From Kribbella kalugense (GTDB lineage: Bacteria; Actinomycetota; Actinomycetes; Propionibacteriales; Kribbellaceae), in assembly GCF_004365875.1 (NCBI RefSeq), contig NZ_SODF01000003.1, forward strand, positions 667,763-731,762: a stretch of 64,000 bases of DNA, in the 5' to 3' direction. The position numbers were made by a program, and so were the translations under genes. Under the pieces are notes generated by a model. It was not told the origin of the DNA. It saw only the letters and a list, made by a program, of their open reading frames with translations, and made no database searches. This document shows, piece after piece, positions 9,209 through 17,243 of the stretch (within the stretch, counting starts at the first letter, position 1; every line of letters begins with the position of its first letter).

Positions 9209-9592
9209 ATGTCGTCAGCCCGAGAGGTCGTTCTCGACCTGGTGCAGCGGTTCGGCTCCGGTGACATCGATGGCATAGGCGCGCTGCTGGCCGACGAGTT
9301 CGTCTCACACAACCCTCGCGTGACACATCGCGATTCGGCATCAGGGCGACAGTTGTTCCTCGAGTACCTGAAAGGTCCGGTCGGCGACGAGCTCATGAAC
9401 GGCACCGTCGTACCCGCCCGCCTGATCGCCGACGCCGATCATGTGGCCGTCCACACCCATCTCACCACCCGCGACGGCCAGGATCTGGCGATCGTCGACA
9501 TCTTCCGAGTCGTTCACGGACTGGTCGTCGAGCACTGGGACGTGGTGCAGCAAGTACCCGAGAGACTCTCCAACCCACACGGGATGTTCTGA
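9209..9592 (+). CDS. SnoaL-like (NTF2-fold) protein
   Basis: 127 residues from ATG 9209; GAAAGG lies eight bases upstream, better spaced than for ATG 9203. The sequence SSAREVVLDLVQRFGSGDIDGIGALLADEFVSHNPRV, the internal DADHVAVHTHLTTRDGQDLAIVDIFRVVHGLVVEHWDVVQQVP and the length fit the SnoaL/ester-cyclase NTF2 fold. Such proteins are small cytosolic binding proteins or isomerases. It is divergent from the sigma factor that lacks this kind of domain, so a regulatory link is possible but unproven. Confidence 0.8.
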   Translation: MSSAREVVLDLVQRFGSGDIDGIGALLADEFVSHNPRVTHRDSASGRQLFLEYLKGPVGDELMNGTVVPARLIADADHVAVHTHLTTRDGQDLAIVDIFRVVHGLVVEHWDVVQQVPERLSNPHGMF

Positions 9593-9623
9593 GTACTACG
9601 GACGGTTGCTGCCTGGCGCTGCA

Positions 9624-10103
9624 CTAGGAGGAGCCGCCGAGGTCGCGCGTCATCCAGCCGGGCGTGTCGAGGCGGACCGCGGAGCCGCCGACCAGTGTCG
9701 CCAGGTGCTTTTCCAGGCGCTCGAGTTCGGCTCGACCGATCCGTCGTACCCACTGGTCGCGCAGTTCGTCGAAGATCTCCTCGCCTTGGCGCAGTACTTC
9801 GAAGCCGAGGTCGGTGACCTGAAGGCGTTTGCGGCGGCCGTCGAGAGGATCGGCGTCGCGGGTCACGTATCCGCGTTCCTGCAGAACCGCGATCGTCTTC
9901 GCGGCCGCCTGCTTGGAAACCGACAAGCGCTGGCCGAGCCGTGTCGCGTCATCGGCGCCTGCGGCGATCGCCCGGATGGCGAAGTCGTGGACGGGCCGTA
10001 CGTCCTGATAGCCGCGCTGAGCAAGCTCGTCGGTCGCATCGTCCACCAGCGAACGGAAGCCCCCGAGCAGGAGCAGCGCAAGATCGGCACCAGAACGGGA
10101 CAT
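9624..10103 (-). CDS. MarR-family transcriptional regulator
   Basis: 159 residues with the MarR winged helix: DFAIRAIAAGADDATRLGQRLSVSKQAAAKTIAVLQERGYVTRDADPLDGRRKRLQVTDLG, where SVSKQAAAKTI is the recognition helix and DPLDGRRK the wing. It is divergent from the alpha/beta hydrolase gene, with a perfect 39-bp inverted repeat between them, so it probably represses both itself and the hydrolase. The inducing ligand is unknown and may be a hydrolase substrate. Confidence 0.9.
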   Translation of the reverse strand: MSRSGADLALLLLGGFRSLVDDATDELAQRGYQDVRPVHDFAIRAIAAGADDATRLGQRLSVSKQAAAKTIAVLQERGYVTRDADPLDGRRKRLQVTDLGFEVLRQGEEIFDELRDQWVRRIGRAELERLEKHLATLVGGSAVRLDTPGWMTRDLGGSS

Positions 10104-10130
10104 GGCAGCAGGGTATGGGACTTGCGGTTA

Positions 10131-10169
10131 GACAACCTGGTTGACTAATATCTAGTCAACCAGGTTGTC
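10131..10169. promoter_or_regulatory. MarR operator, perfect inverted repeat
   Basis: Two 16-bp arms, GACAACCTGGTTGACT and its exact complement, flank a 7-bp spacer (AATATCT). Each arm is itself nearly palindromic (CAACCTGGTTG), so it may hold two dimers. The repeat lies between the MarR gene start (10103) and the hydrolase start (10185). Confidence 0.85.
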
Positions 10170-10184
10170 CAATTGAGGAGTGCG

Positions 10185-11093
10185 ATGAACACGACGCCGG
10201 CTGGCGCGACAATTCCCGGGGTCACCCACCACCGCGTCGAGGTGAACGGAACCACGCTGCACTACGTGGCAGCGGGATCCGGCGGAACCCCGATACTCCT
10301 GGTCCACGGGTTCCCCGAGACCTGGTGGGCGTTCCACAAACTCATCCCGTTGCTCGCCACCCACCACCGCGTGTTCGCCGTCGACCTACGCGGCTTCGGC
10401 GACTCCGACAACGCGCCGGGCACGTACGACAGCGCAACCGTGGCCGAGGACCTGCACCAGCTGATCGAGCATCTCGGCGCGGGCCCGGTCCATCTCACTG
10501 GCCAGGACATCGCCGGCGCCAGCGTGTTCCGCCTTGCGACCATGCACCCGCAGCACGTACTCAGCCTCACCGCGATCGAGACAGGGCTACCTGGATTCGG
10601 AATGGAAGTGCTGGCCGACATCACCCACGGCGGCATCTGGTACATCGGCGTTCTCGCCGCACCTGGCATCCCCGAGATGCTCCTGACCGGCCGCGAACGC
10701 GAGTTCCTGGGAGAGTTCCTGTTCCCGGCCCTGACCACAACCCCCGGAGCGCTCACCGAAGCCGACATCGCCGAATTCGCCCGCACCTACGCCCGCCCCA
10801 ACGGCTGGCGCGGAGCCGCCGGCCTCTACCGCTCAATGCTCCACGAGGGCCCCGAAATCACAGCCCTCGCCCAAACCCCCGGCCTAACCGTCCCCGTCCT
10901 AGCAGTCGGAGCCCGCTCCGGCCCCTTCACCGTCACCACCATGACCCAGGCCACGACAAAAGAGGTAAGCGCGGCCTCCCTCGCCGGCGTAGGCCACTAC
11001 GCCGCCCTGGAAGCCCCCGAAGAACTCGCCAAAGCAATCGTCGAGTTCACCACCCACATCGACCCGGTTGCCGGCGTCTTGTTGCACCACTGA
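10185..11093 (+). CDS. Alpha/beta hydrolase, epoxide-hydrolase-like
   Basis: 302 residues from ATG 10185 with GAGGAG just upstream. Motifs in order: HGFPETWW (oxyanion H-G-x-P), VDLRGFGDSD, nucleophile elbow GQDIAG with an aspartate as in epoxide hydrolases and haloalkane dehalogenases, a cap region (about 140-220), and the histidine in GVGHYAALE. The usual H-D-x-G of epoxide hydrolases is Q-D-I-A-G here. Function as a cytosolic hydrolase is secure; the substrate is not. It is probably induced through the adjacent MarR regulator. Confidence 0.87.
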   Translation: MNTTPAGATIPGVTHHRVEVNGTTLHYVAAGSGGTPILLVHGFPETWWAFHKLIPLLATHHRVFAVDLRGFGDSDNAPGTYDSATVAEDLHQLIEHLGAGPVHLTGQDIAGASVFRLATMHPQHVLSLTAIETGLPGFGMEVLADITHGGIWYIGVLAAPGIPEMLLTGREREFLGEFLFPALTTTPGALTEADIAEFARTYARPNGWRGAAGLYRSMLHEGPEITALAQTPGLTVPVLAVGARSGPFTVTTMTQATTKEVSAASLAGVGHYAALEAPEELAKAIVEFTTHIDPVAGVLLHH

Positions 11094-11127
11094 GACGACC
11101 GGCAACCGGAGGACGCGCGTCGAGGAA

Positions 11128-12009
11128 TCACCAGCTCCAGGCGACGCCGCGTGGGCACTGGCTGACCGGCGGCGTGCCCTTCCGTCCGCCGCCGACAAAG
11201 ACGACCTTCGTGCCCTCGGGGTTGGTGAAGCAACCGTCAAGTTTGGCGTTCAGTTCCCGGAAGGTCTTGGGGCTCGCATAGACGAGCTTCCCGGTGGCGT
11301 CGTACCCGCGGACCGTGTAGGTCGGCGGGTCGCTGGGAGCGGTGCGGGTAAGGGTGTCCACGTACTTCATCGGGGCGAAGAAGAACCCGTTCCGGAGGAC
11401 GGCCTCGGTGGCCGGTCCGGTGCCGATGGCGATGGTGATGCGAGCAACGGACTTCGTGTACGTCCCATTGCCCGCACCTGTCTTGTCCACCACGTCCATC
11501 TTGGTCTCGCCCTTGATCCCCCAGGAGAACTCCGTCTGCTTGCCCGTGGCATCGAAGCCGCAGGCCTTGACCAGGGACTTGGCCTCCGTCTTGATGACAA
11601 CCCAGGCGAGCGCATGGGTGCCGGCGGGGGGATTCACCCATTTGAACCCGTCGATCACGGTGTAGACCCGCGCGGCCGGATCGGGACTCGCCTCAGCGCC
11701 GTGGTTACATGCCTTGGCGTACTTGTTCTTCTCGGCCGTGGTCAGCAGCTCGATAAGTGGTGTCGCTGCACCGATGCCCGTCCCGGCGGCCGGCCGCTGA
11801 GCTTTGTCGCCGCGCAGAGCCGGTACTCCGATCGCGAGACCGGCGGTGACCGCGACGACTGCCGCGGCCGCGGCCAGCGGGACCAGTCGACGACGAGGCG
11901 CGGCCTCGGCAGACTCGTGATCGACAATGGCGATCAACTCGTCGCGCTGCCGGTTGCGGGCGGCCGGGCGAAGGTCATGGTCCGGTGGGGGTGTGAGCTG
12001 GGTGTTCAT
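11128..12009 (-). CDS. Membrane-anchored protein paired with an ECF sigma factor (anti-sigma-like)
   Basis: 293 residues. The start codon ATG overlaps the stop of the sigma gene (ATGA at 12006-12009), so the two are translationally coupled. The N-terminal 40 residues are cytosolic and polar, one transmembrane helix lies at about 45-63 (LVPLAAAAAVVAVTAGLAIGV), and the rest (about 230 residues) is extracellular with several cysteines. The zinc-anti-sigma signature HxxxCxxC is absent. Position and topology suggest control of the sigma factor, as in other actinobacterial sigma operons; direct evidence is lacking. Confidence 0.7.
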   Translation of the reverse strand: MNTQLTPPPDHDLRPAARNRQRDELIAIVDHESAEAAPRRRLVPLAAAAAVVAVTAGLAIGVPALRGDKAQRPAAGTGIGAATPLIELLTTAEKNKYAKACNHGAEASPDPAARVYTVIDGFKWVNPPAGTHALAWVVIKTEAKSLVKACGFDATGKQTEFSWGIKGETKMDVVDKTGAGNGTYTKSVARITIAIGTGPATEAVLRNGFFFAPMKYVDTLTRTAPSDPPTYTVRGYDATGKLVYASPKTFRELNAKLDGCFTNPEGTKVVFVGGGRKGTPPVSQCPRGVAWSW

Positions 12010-12578
12010 GACTGAGCCTCCATGGAAGGAACGAGGTTGAGCTCTCGCAGATGCTTGCGGGCTCGGGACAAGCGGGACTTGACCGTGCCGATCGGGACGT
12101 CCAGCGCGACGGCAGCCGCCTGCTGGTCGAGGCCTGCCCAGAAGCACAGCTCGACGATCTCGCGCTCCTGCTTCGACAGCCGTTTCAGGGCCTCGCGAGC
12201 AGCGCTGATCTGCTGGTCGTCGTCGATCCGTCCGGCCACCTCGTCGGCGTGATCGCGGACGTGTTCGGTCAGCAGGTTGGCCGCCGCGATCGCCCGGCGG
12301 TACCGGGCCTTCGAGCGCCACTCGTTCCGCGCTGTGTACTCCGCCACCCGGTACAGCCAGGGCAGAGCGGACTCGCGGTCGAGAACGACCTCGGTACGTC
12401 GCCGCCAAGCGTGCAGGAACACCGCCGAGGTCAGGTCTTCGGCGTCACTCCAGGAGGCGGTCCGGCGGTAGAGGAAGTTGTAGATCGCTCGGGAATGCCG
12501 ATCGTAGAGCTCGGCGAAGGCCGCCGAGTCCCCCTCGGCGGCTCGCTCCCACAGCTTCCTGTCGCTACTCTTCGCCAT
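12006..12578 (-). CDS. ECF-type RNA polymerase sigma factor
   Basis: 190 residues starting at ATG 12578. Region 2 (AFAELYDRHSRAIYNFLYRRTASWSDAEDLTSAVFLHAWRRR) and region 4 (ALKRLSKQEREIVELCFWAGLDQQAAAVALDVPIGTVKSRLSRARKHLREL) are both complete. The DAEDLTSAVFLHAW motif is shared by actinobacterial ECF groups whose partner is a membrane protein encoded next to them, as here. The downstream gene overlaps by four bases. Target promoters are not predictable from this window. Confidence 0.92.
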   Translation of the reverse strand: MAKSSDRKLWERAAEGDSAAFAELYDRHSRAIYNFLYRRTASWSDAEDLTSAVFLHAWRRRTEVVLDRESALPWLYRVAEYTARNEWRSKARYRRAIAAANLLTEHVRDHADEVAGRIDDDQQISAAREALKRLSKQEREIVELCFWAGLDQQAAAVALDVPIGTVKSRLSRARKHLRELNLVPSMEAQS

Positions 12579-12740
12579 CGCCAGCCCATCGTGCCCGTCC
12601 TGCAGGGCTAACACAGCCTGGTTCCGGTCATATCGACGCGCATGTGCGCTCCCATCTCGTCTCGAACTCCGCTGCTTGCATCCGGGTTGTGTCCGAGCAA
12701 ACAGAAAAGTTCCCGCTACTGACAACCACTCGACTCCTCC

Positions 12741-13106
12741 GGCAAGATCGTGGCGACCGCCGCGGGTACGGCGGTGTCGACGCCGCTCGCCGTCGAGAGG
12801 GAGGCCGGCGAGCGGTACACGCGGACAATCAAGCAGCTCGGCCTGGACGGCGCACCGGCCGACGGCTCGACGTAGCTGCTGAACCTGACGACCGGACAGG
12901 ACGACCTCGTCCCGCCCCCGAGCGGGACGGCGAGCGTCCGGCTGCCGAAGGGCAAGTACGTCGTGAACGGCACCCAGCCGGCCGCGCGGGCGACCGGCGG
13001 CTTCGACGAGTTCAAGTTCGTGAAGCCGACTCTCGAGCTCGGCGCCGACACCGAGGGCGTGTTGGATGCCAAGACCGGCGGCCGCCGGCAAGACATCGTT
13101 AGGCGC
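12741..13106 (+). pseudogene. Fragment of a secreted protein, probably a subtilisin-like peptidase C-terminal region
   Basis: One plus-strand frame reads as coding (GKIVATAAGTAVSTPL, then RYTRTIKQLGLDGAPADGST, a TAG at 12873-12875, then LLNLTTGQDD and KGKYVVNGTQP). It has no start, an in-frame stop and no proper end. The pattern of short beta modules resembles the C-terminal repeats of actinobacterial S8 peptidases, but no catalytic segment survives, so the family is tentative. It lies directly outside the left attachment repeat, in what was the DNA downstream of tRNA-Thr before integration. Confidence 0.5.
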
Positions 13107-13148
13107 GTGGGCTGGACCGCAGTACGTCGGGCAGGCCGTCGTACAGAA

Positions 13149-13189
13149 AGAGCCGGTGAGGGGACTCGAACCCCTAGCCCCCGCTTTAC
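13149..13189 (-). repeat. Left attachment site: displaced 3' half of tRNA-Thr
   Basis: 41 bp match 29281-29321 with one mismatch. They cover the acceptor 3' strand, T-arm and the anticodon-loop side of tRNA-Thr, then diverge exactly where the anticodon stem continues. No 5' half is present, so this is not a tRNA gene. Confidence 0.88.
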
Positions 13190-13240
13190 CGGGCCATGCC
13201 TGTCGTCGTACCGCACCACTACTCGAAAATTGCCGTTGAC

Positions 13241-13269
13241 CTGCTTACTCTCCATTAGAGAGTAAGCAG
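13241..13269. promoter_or_regulatory. Perfect 12-bp inverted repeat inside the left end
   Basis: CTGCTTACTCTC and its exact complement flank a 5-bp spacer (CATTA). A TTGACC hexamer precedes it at 13237. It may be an operator or an integrase/excisionase binding site; no gene immediately follows. Confidence 0.5.
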
Positions 13270-13306
13270 TTGTTGGCGACTATGCTCAGTATGTTTCATC
13301 CAATCC

Positions 13307-13327
13307 GGTGAGTAAAACGGTGAGTTG
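13307..13327 (+). repeat. Putative integrase arm-type site, left copy
   Basis: GGTGAGTAAA followed by ACGGTGAGTTG. Almost the same 20 bp (GGTGAGTAAA, GGGTGAGTTG) occur at 29218-29237, between the integrase stop and the right attachment site. Each copy also contains an internal GGTGAGT direct repeat. Confidence 0.6.
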
Positions 13328-13744
13328 TCGTGGGCATGAAGCGGCTTGGGCTGAGGCGATCGGGCACACAAGAGACATCACGCGGGATGGAGGGCTGTTT
13401 CACGGCAGGCAGCGACAGACCACGGAGTCGCACGGTCATCCGCTTGAACAGCGCCGCCGAAGAGCCCACGTGGTGGTGGAACTAGCTCAGCTACGCCGTC
13501 GACCGACCCGAGCCGGCCAGGTGGGCTACCCGCCGATGGCGCGGCCGGTACCGCGGATGTCATCCCGGGCTGCGGACCGAGACGTCTGGTATGCCCAGGT
13601 CCGGGACGCCGATAGTCGAAACACGGGGGGCGCATGTATCAATTCGGAGCGTAGGCAGTTCCTTAGTGGGTGAGGTTGTGCCGCTCGACCCCGATCACCG
13701 ATCCGGAAGGTTCCCCGATGGTTCGCAAAACCATGACCGCTGCC

Positions 13745-14319
13745 GGCTCTACTCGCAGTACCCCTACATGCCGCGCCTGCGCGACCGCTCAGTTCTCGAC
13801 GCAGGCATCCTCGACCGGCCGATGATCTGGCAGACGGACGCATTCGCACTCGCGGCTGGCTACGACGAGACGGCCGGGCGCGACATCGGCCTATGGACTC
13901 CTCAGGACACGGAGGGCGCCCCGGTCGCGACGGACTCGTTGCTGCTCGTCCGTCCCGACGTTGCTCAGAAGCAGCGCGCGGAGGAGCCCGGTCCCGCGCC
14001 GGCTCCCGGACCCGACCCGGAACCCGGCCCGGGGCCGTCGCCCACCCCGCATTCCGGCCCTGGCCCGAAGGTCGACATCGTCTGGCCGACCCGCTTCTAC
14101 GGGGTCAAGACGCTCAACTCCGACAAGACCGCACTTGAGTTCAAGAACGTCGCCGACGAGGTGCTCGCACACCTTCGCTCCGGCAAGCACACGAACGTCA
14201 CGGTTCGGATCGAGATCGAAGCCACCGACTCCGAGGGGTTCAACGAGAGTCGTGTCCGCACGGTCTCCGAGAACGCACGCACGCTCAAGTTCGACCAGTC
14301 GGGCTTCGAGGAAAGCTGA
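13745..14319 (+). pseudogene. C-terminal stump of a DUF499 ATP-binding protein
   Basis: From about residue YPYMPRLRDRSVLDAGI to the stop, this frame matches the C-terminus of DUF499 (COG1483) proteins: MIWQTDAFALAAGYDE, LLLVRPDVAQKQ, RFYGVKTLNSDK, and DGFN-like ESRVRTVSENARTLKF. A proline/glycine-rich linker separates the two parts. Complete DUF499 proteins are about 1000 residues with a P-loop ATPase upstream; here only about 190 remain, and the frame before 13745 (open back to 13591) is unrelated. DUF499 genes are usually next to DUF1156 DNA methylases in defence loci, both now lost. GAGGAAAG near the 3' end serves as the ribosome binding site of the next gene, so they once shared an operon. 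Confidence 0.78.
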
Positions 14320-14326
14320 TCGACGA

Positions 14327-15691
14327 ATGGCGCGATTCGGAAGGGAGCCGGGAGACCGCGGAGCTTTGGATGTGCGCACAACTGGGCGAGGGGCGATTCA
14401 GGGCTTCTTCGTCCCCAAGGACACTCCGGGCCCTGGGACCGACGCGGCCGATCGCCTGGCCGCCGGCGTCAAGCTGTTCGAGGCGAGTCCGGCCAGGGGT
14501 CAGCTGACGATCTACCCCACAGACACGCGGTCGTGGAGTGACGATTTCCTCGCTCCGAAGTACGCCAAGATCACCACGATCATCATTCCTGCCGAAGTCG
14601 AGCCGGATTGGGACGTCGCCGACGGTCTTGAGGAGTTGCCGGCCGGGTTCACGAAGGACTACGAATACGGACTCGGTCTGGCGCAGGAGTGCGAGGTCAT
14701 CATCGACCTGATCGAAGACAGCACCGACTGTGCGGTGATCGAGTTCGTCCCGTCAGGCGATGCCGCAGTCGTCGGCGCGACCTTCCGCATCAGCTTCGCG
14801 CGTTTCGATTCCTTGCGAGCGGACCTGGCGCGCATCAAGAATCGAGGCGACCTCGGGATTCGTCGCGTGAAGGAAACGCACGTCCACAATGACCTTGCTG
14901 AGGTCCTCGGCTTGGAGAGACGGACGCTCTCACTCGGGCGGCTCCCCACCTCGAAGTGGATGACCAGAGTCGCCGCGGGTGACGTGCCTCTCAACGAGGA
15001 GGAGCAGGACGCCCTCATGGCCGCGACCACCGCGAGCGCTGCTCAGATCGCGTCGAAATTGCCAGCGAAGATGGCTCGTCTCCAACGCGACATCGAGGTC
15101 GTCAATCTAGAGCAGCTGATCGTCTCGTACGCGAAGGCGCTCGACGACGGCCACAACGAGGACTGGTGGCAAGACTTCTTCGAGGAGAACGTGTTTGCCC
15201 TTCAGCTCCTGTTCGGTGGCCCGACGGTGTTCGTCGACGCCCAGGTGCCGATCGGGGAGGGCGACAATTCGATCAAGGGCAAGAAGATCGCCGACTACCT
15301 GCTCAAGAACGCGATGACGAACAACGCCTCGCTGGTGGAGATCAAGAAGCCCAGCACCAAGTTGATGAAGAAGCGGGCCTACCGCGAGGGCGTCTACGGC
15401 GTCCAGTCCGAGATCGGCGAGGCCGTGACCCAGGTTCTCGATCAGGCTCTTCAACTCACGCGCCACGAAGCAGACACGAAGGCGAGGATTGGCGATTCGT
15501 CTTGGGTGAGCAACGCTCCCCGCTGCTTCGTCGTTGCAGGACGCCTCAGCGAGCTCGACACCGACGACAAGAAGAAGTCGTTCGACCTCTACCGCGAGCA
15601 CGTGTCGGGAGTCCGCCTCGTCACGTACGACGAGATCCTGGAACAGTTGAAGACGCTCCGCGACTTCCTCGCAGCTGAGGCTTCAACGTGA
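14327..15691 (+). CDS. Shedu-type (DUF4263) nuclease, first copy
   Basis: 454 residues from ATG 14327, behind GAGGAAAG in the end of the DUF499 frame; extension further upstream gives an arginine-rich sequence of non-coding type. The first 250 residues are a family-specific N-terminal region. The C-terminal 180 form a PD-(D/E)xK nuclease core: WWQDFFEENVFALQLL (about 280), ADYLL with Asp323, SLVEIKKP with Glu338 and Lys340, then REGVYGVQSEIGEAVTQVLDQ and a closing FVVAGRLSEL strand. Shedu SduA proteins are single-gene anti-phage nucleases whose N-terminal part tunes activity. The next gene, 13 bp downstream, encodes a second, different Shedu protein. Phage protection is inferred from family. 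Confidence 0.85.
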   Translation: MARFGREPGDRGALDVRTTGRGAIQGFFVPKDTPGPGTDAADRLAAGVKLFEASPARGQLTIYPTDTRSWSDDFLAPKYAKITTIIIPAEVEPDWDVADGLEELPAGFTKDYEYGLGLAQECEVIIDLIEDSTDCAVIEFVPSGDAAVVGATFRISFARFDSLRADLARIKNRGDLGIRRVKETHVHNDLAEVLGLERRTLSLGRLPTSKWMTRVAAGDVPLNEEEQDALMAATTASAAQIASKLPAKMARLQRDIEVVNLEQLIVSYAKALDDGHNEDWWQDFFEENVFALQLLFGGPTVFVDAQVPIGEGDNSIKGKKIADYLLKNAMTNNASLVEIKKPSTKLMKKRAYREGVYGVQSEIGEAVTQVLDQALQLTRHEADTKARIGDSSWVSNAPRCFVVAGRLSELDTDDKKKSFDLYREHVSGVRLVTYDEILEQLKTLRDFLAAEAST

Positions 15692-15704
15692 TTGGGGGGA
15701 CGTA

Positions 15705-17000
15705 GTGCCGATCGTGACGTTCGCCGATCTGCCGGAACCGAACGAGGTCACGTACGCCGAGGGCCGACTCACTACACGAACCTACGCCAGCCGCAGCTTC
15801 ACGTTGGAGTTCGGACGCGACCGTGGGCAGCCGGCGAGGTATATCTATCGCGTCTTCGACGAGGTCGTGACCGAGGACGACGACGAGTGGGAATGGACTA
15901 GTGACGTGGTGTACACAACTCCGGGCGGGCGCAAACAGCTTCAGTTGCAAGTGGCGCGTGAGGCGGGCGCTGTTAGAAAACTCCGCATCCAGAAGGTTCC
16001 GACCTCGGGCGATCTCAGCCGGCTCGAGACAGCACTTGAACTCAACCGGGAGCAGGCCGCCAGCCTGATCGACATGCTGCGGGCCATCGACGCCATTCCG
16101 ATCGAAGGCGAGACCACAGTCCACGTAGACGACCAACTGCTCCGCGACGTGTTCGCCGACCCCGTGGCGATGGCGAGCGTCTACGCCAACGACCCCGAGC
16201 GGTTCCGCGCTCTCATCGAAAGCGACGCCAACGCCGGCGACGTGATCGCGCTCCAGCACCGCCGCGAGGTCGCTGCGACCATGCGTCAGTGGCTGGATGA
16301 CGACGACGCGTTTGCAGAGGCGAACGCCGCGGCGGGCGGCCCGGAGAGGGCCTGGCAGCAGTTGCTTGAAGCGAACCCGTGGGTGCTCGGGATTGGCCTT
16401 GGTGGTCAGCTCTTGACCTCATGGGAGGAGGGGAAACTGGAGCAGACTGTCGTTGGCCGAAGCATCAAGGGCGTAGGCAAGCGCGCTGACGCACTACTCC
16501 GCACCGCGGGGATAGTTCGGTCTCTGGTCTTCGCGGAGATCAAGCACCACCAGTCCCCCCTGCTCGGACAGCTGTACCGATCGGGCGCGTGGAGTCCGTC
16601 GAAGGAACTCGCTGGTGCGGTTGTCCAAGCTCAGCAGACCGTGCACCTCGCCAGTCGCGAACTCGGTGACTACATCCTCGACCAAGCTCACGACGGTGAG
16701 CTGTTGGGCAGCGGAACGTTCATTCTCAAGCCCCGGTCGTACGTGATCGTCGGCTCGCTCAGCGAGCTGATCGGCGACGGCGGTGGTCCAATTCCGGACA
16801 AGGTCCGGAGTTTCGAGCTGTTCCGCAGGAACCTGCAAGAGCCTGAGGTCATCACATTTGATGAGTTGGTCGCGCGGGCCGAATGGCACATCGAGGCCGC
16901 CGTACAAGACGTGGCCGTGGACGACGTCGAAGAGCAGGGGTCCGAGGACCCCTGGGCGACAGGCGCGAACCCGTGGGCCTCTGACGAGCCGCCGTTCTAA
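15705..17000 (+). CDS. Shedu-type (DUF4263) nuclease, second copy
   Basis: 431 residues from GTG 15705 with GGGGGGA well placed upstream. The N-terminal 200 residues differ from the first copy. The nuclease core starts at ERAWQQLLEANPWVLGIGL (about 214-233), with KRADALLRT (Asp262), LVFAEIKHH (Glu278, Lys280), KELAGAVVQAQQTVH (Gln308, Gln310) and KPRSYVIVGSLSEL. The C-terminal 40 residues are acidic, with two PWA motifs. All catalytic residues expected of PD-(D/E)xK Shedu enzymes are kept, so both members of the pair look active. They are almost certainly cotranscribed; hetero-oligomer formation is possible but only inferred. Confidence 0.87.
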   Translation: MPIVTFADLPEPNEVTYAEGRLTTRTYASRSFTLEFGRDRGQPARYIYRVFDEVVTEDDDEWEWTSDVVYTTPGGRKQLQLQVAREAGAVRKLRIQKVPTSGDLSRLETALELNREQAASLIDMLRAIDAIPIEGETTVHVDDQLLRDVFADPVAMASVYANDPERFRALIESDANAGDVIALQHRREVAATMRQWLDDDDAFAEANAAAGGPERAWQQLLEANPWVLGIGLGGQLLTSWEEGKLEQTVVGRSIKGVGKRADALLRTAGIVRSLVFAEIKHHQSPLLGQLYRSGAWSPSKELAGAVVQAQQTVHLASRELGDYILDQAHDGELLGSGTFILKPRSYVIVGSLSELIGDGGGPIPDKVRSFELFRRNLQEPEVITFDELVARAEWHIEAAVQDVAVDDVEEQGSEDPWATGANPWASDEPPF

Positions 17001-17243
17001 GCGGATCATGAGCGCAGACACGCCCCTGATGCGAAACGTGCCAATTGGGACCACGTGGACGAGGAAGCGTCCTGCTTATTGGGCCCGGCTAGGACGGCGC
17101 CCCGGCGCCGCCCGCAGTCCGGGCCGCGCGCCGAAGGTGCGCCCTTGACCGTGAGAGGTCAATCCGGAGGAGTCGAGTGGCCGGAGTCGGCGGATCGGGA
17201 GGCAAACCGGAGGCGACAGCTGCGCAGCTACTCGACCGCATTG

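Larger units (their letters stand above)
13190..13744. other. Element left end without a supported gene
   Basis: This 555-bp stretch holds a 12-bp palindrome and one copy of the putative arm motif. The open frames in it (for instance 13308-13673 plus) show no coding bias or family pattern. Sequence similarity to DUF499 starts only near 13745. Confidence 0.5.

Noticed and set aside
13149..13189. A second tRNA gene at the left end
   Set aside because: Only the 3' half is present; the D-arm and 5' acceptor strand are missing, so it cannot fold. It is best read as an attachment site.
12963..13265. A new gene spanning the left attachment repeat
   Set aside because: It is the tail of the broken secreted-protein frame read on through tRNA-derived DNA; there is no start signal.
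13308..13673. A gene at the left end of the island
   Set aside because: The frame starts in the repeated GGTGAGTAAA motif, is rich in Arg/His without pattern, and shows no family similarity.
14327..17000. The two Shedu genes as one gene split by a frameshift
   Set aside because: Each frame has its own N-terminal region and complete nuclease core, and each start has its own ribosome binding site.
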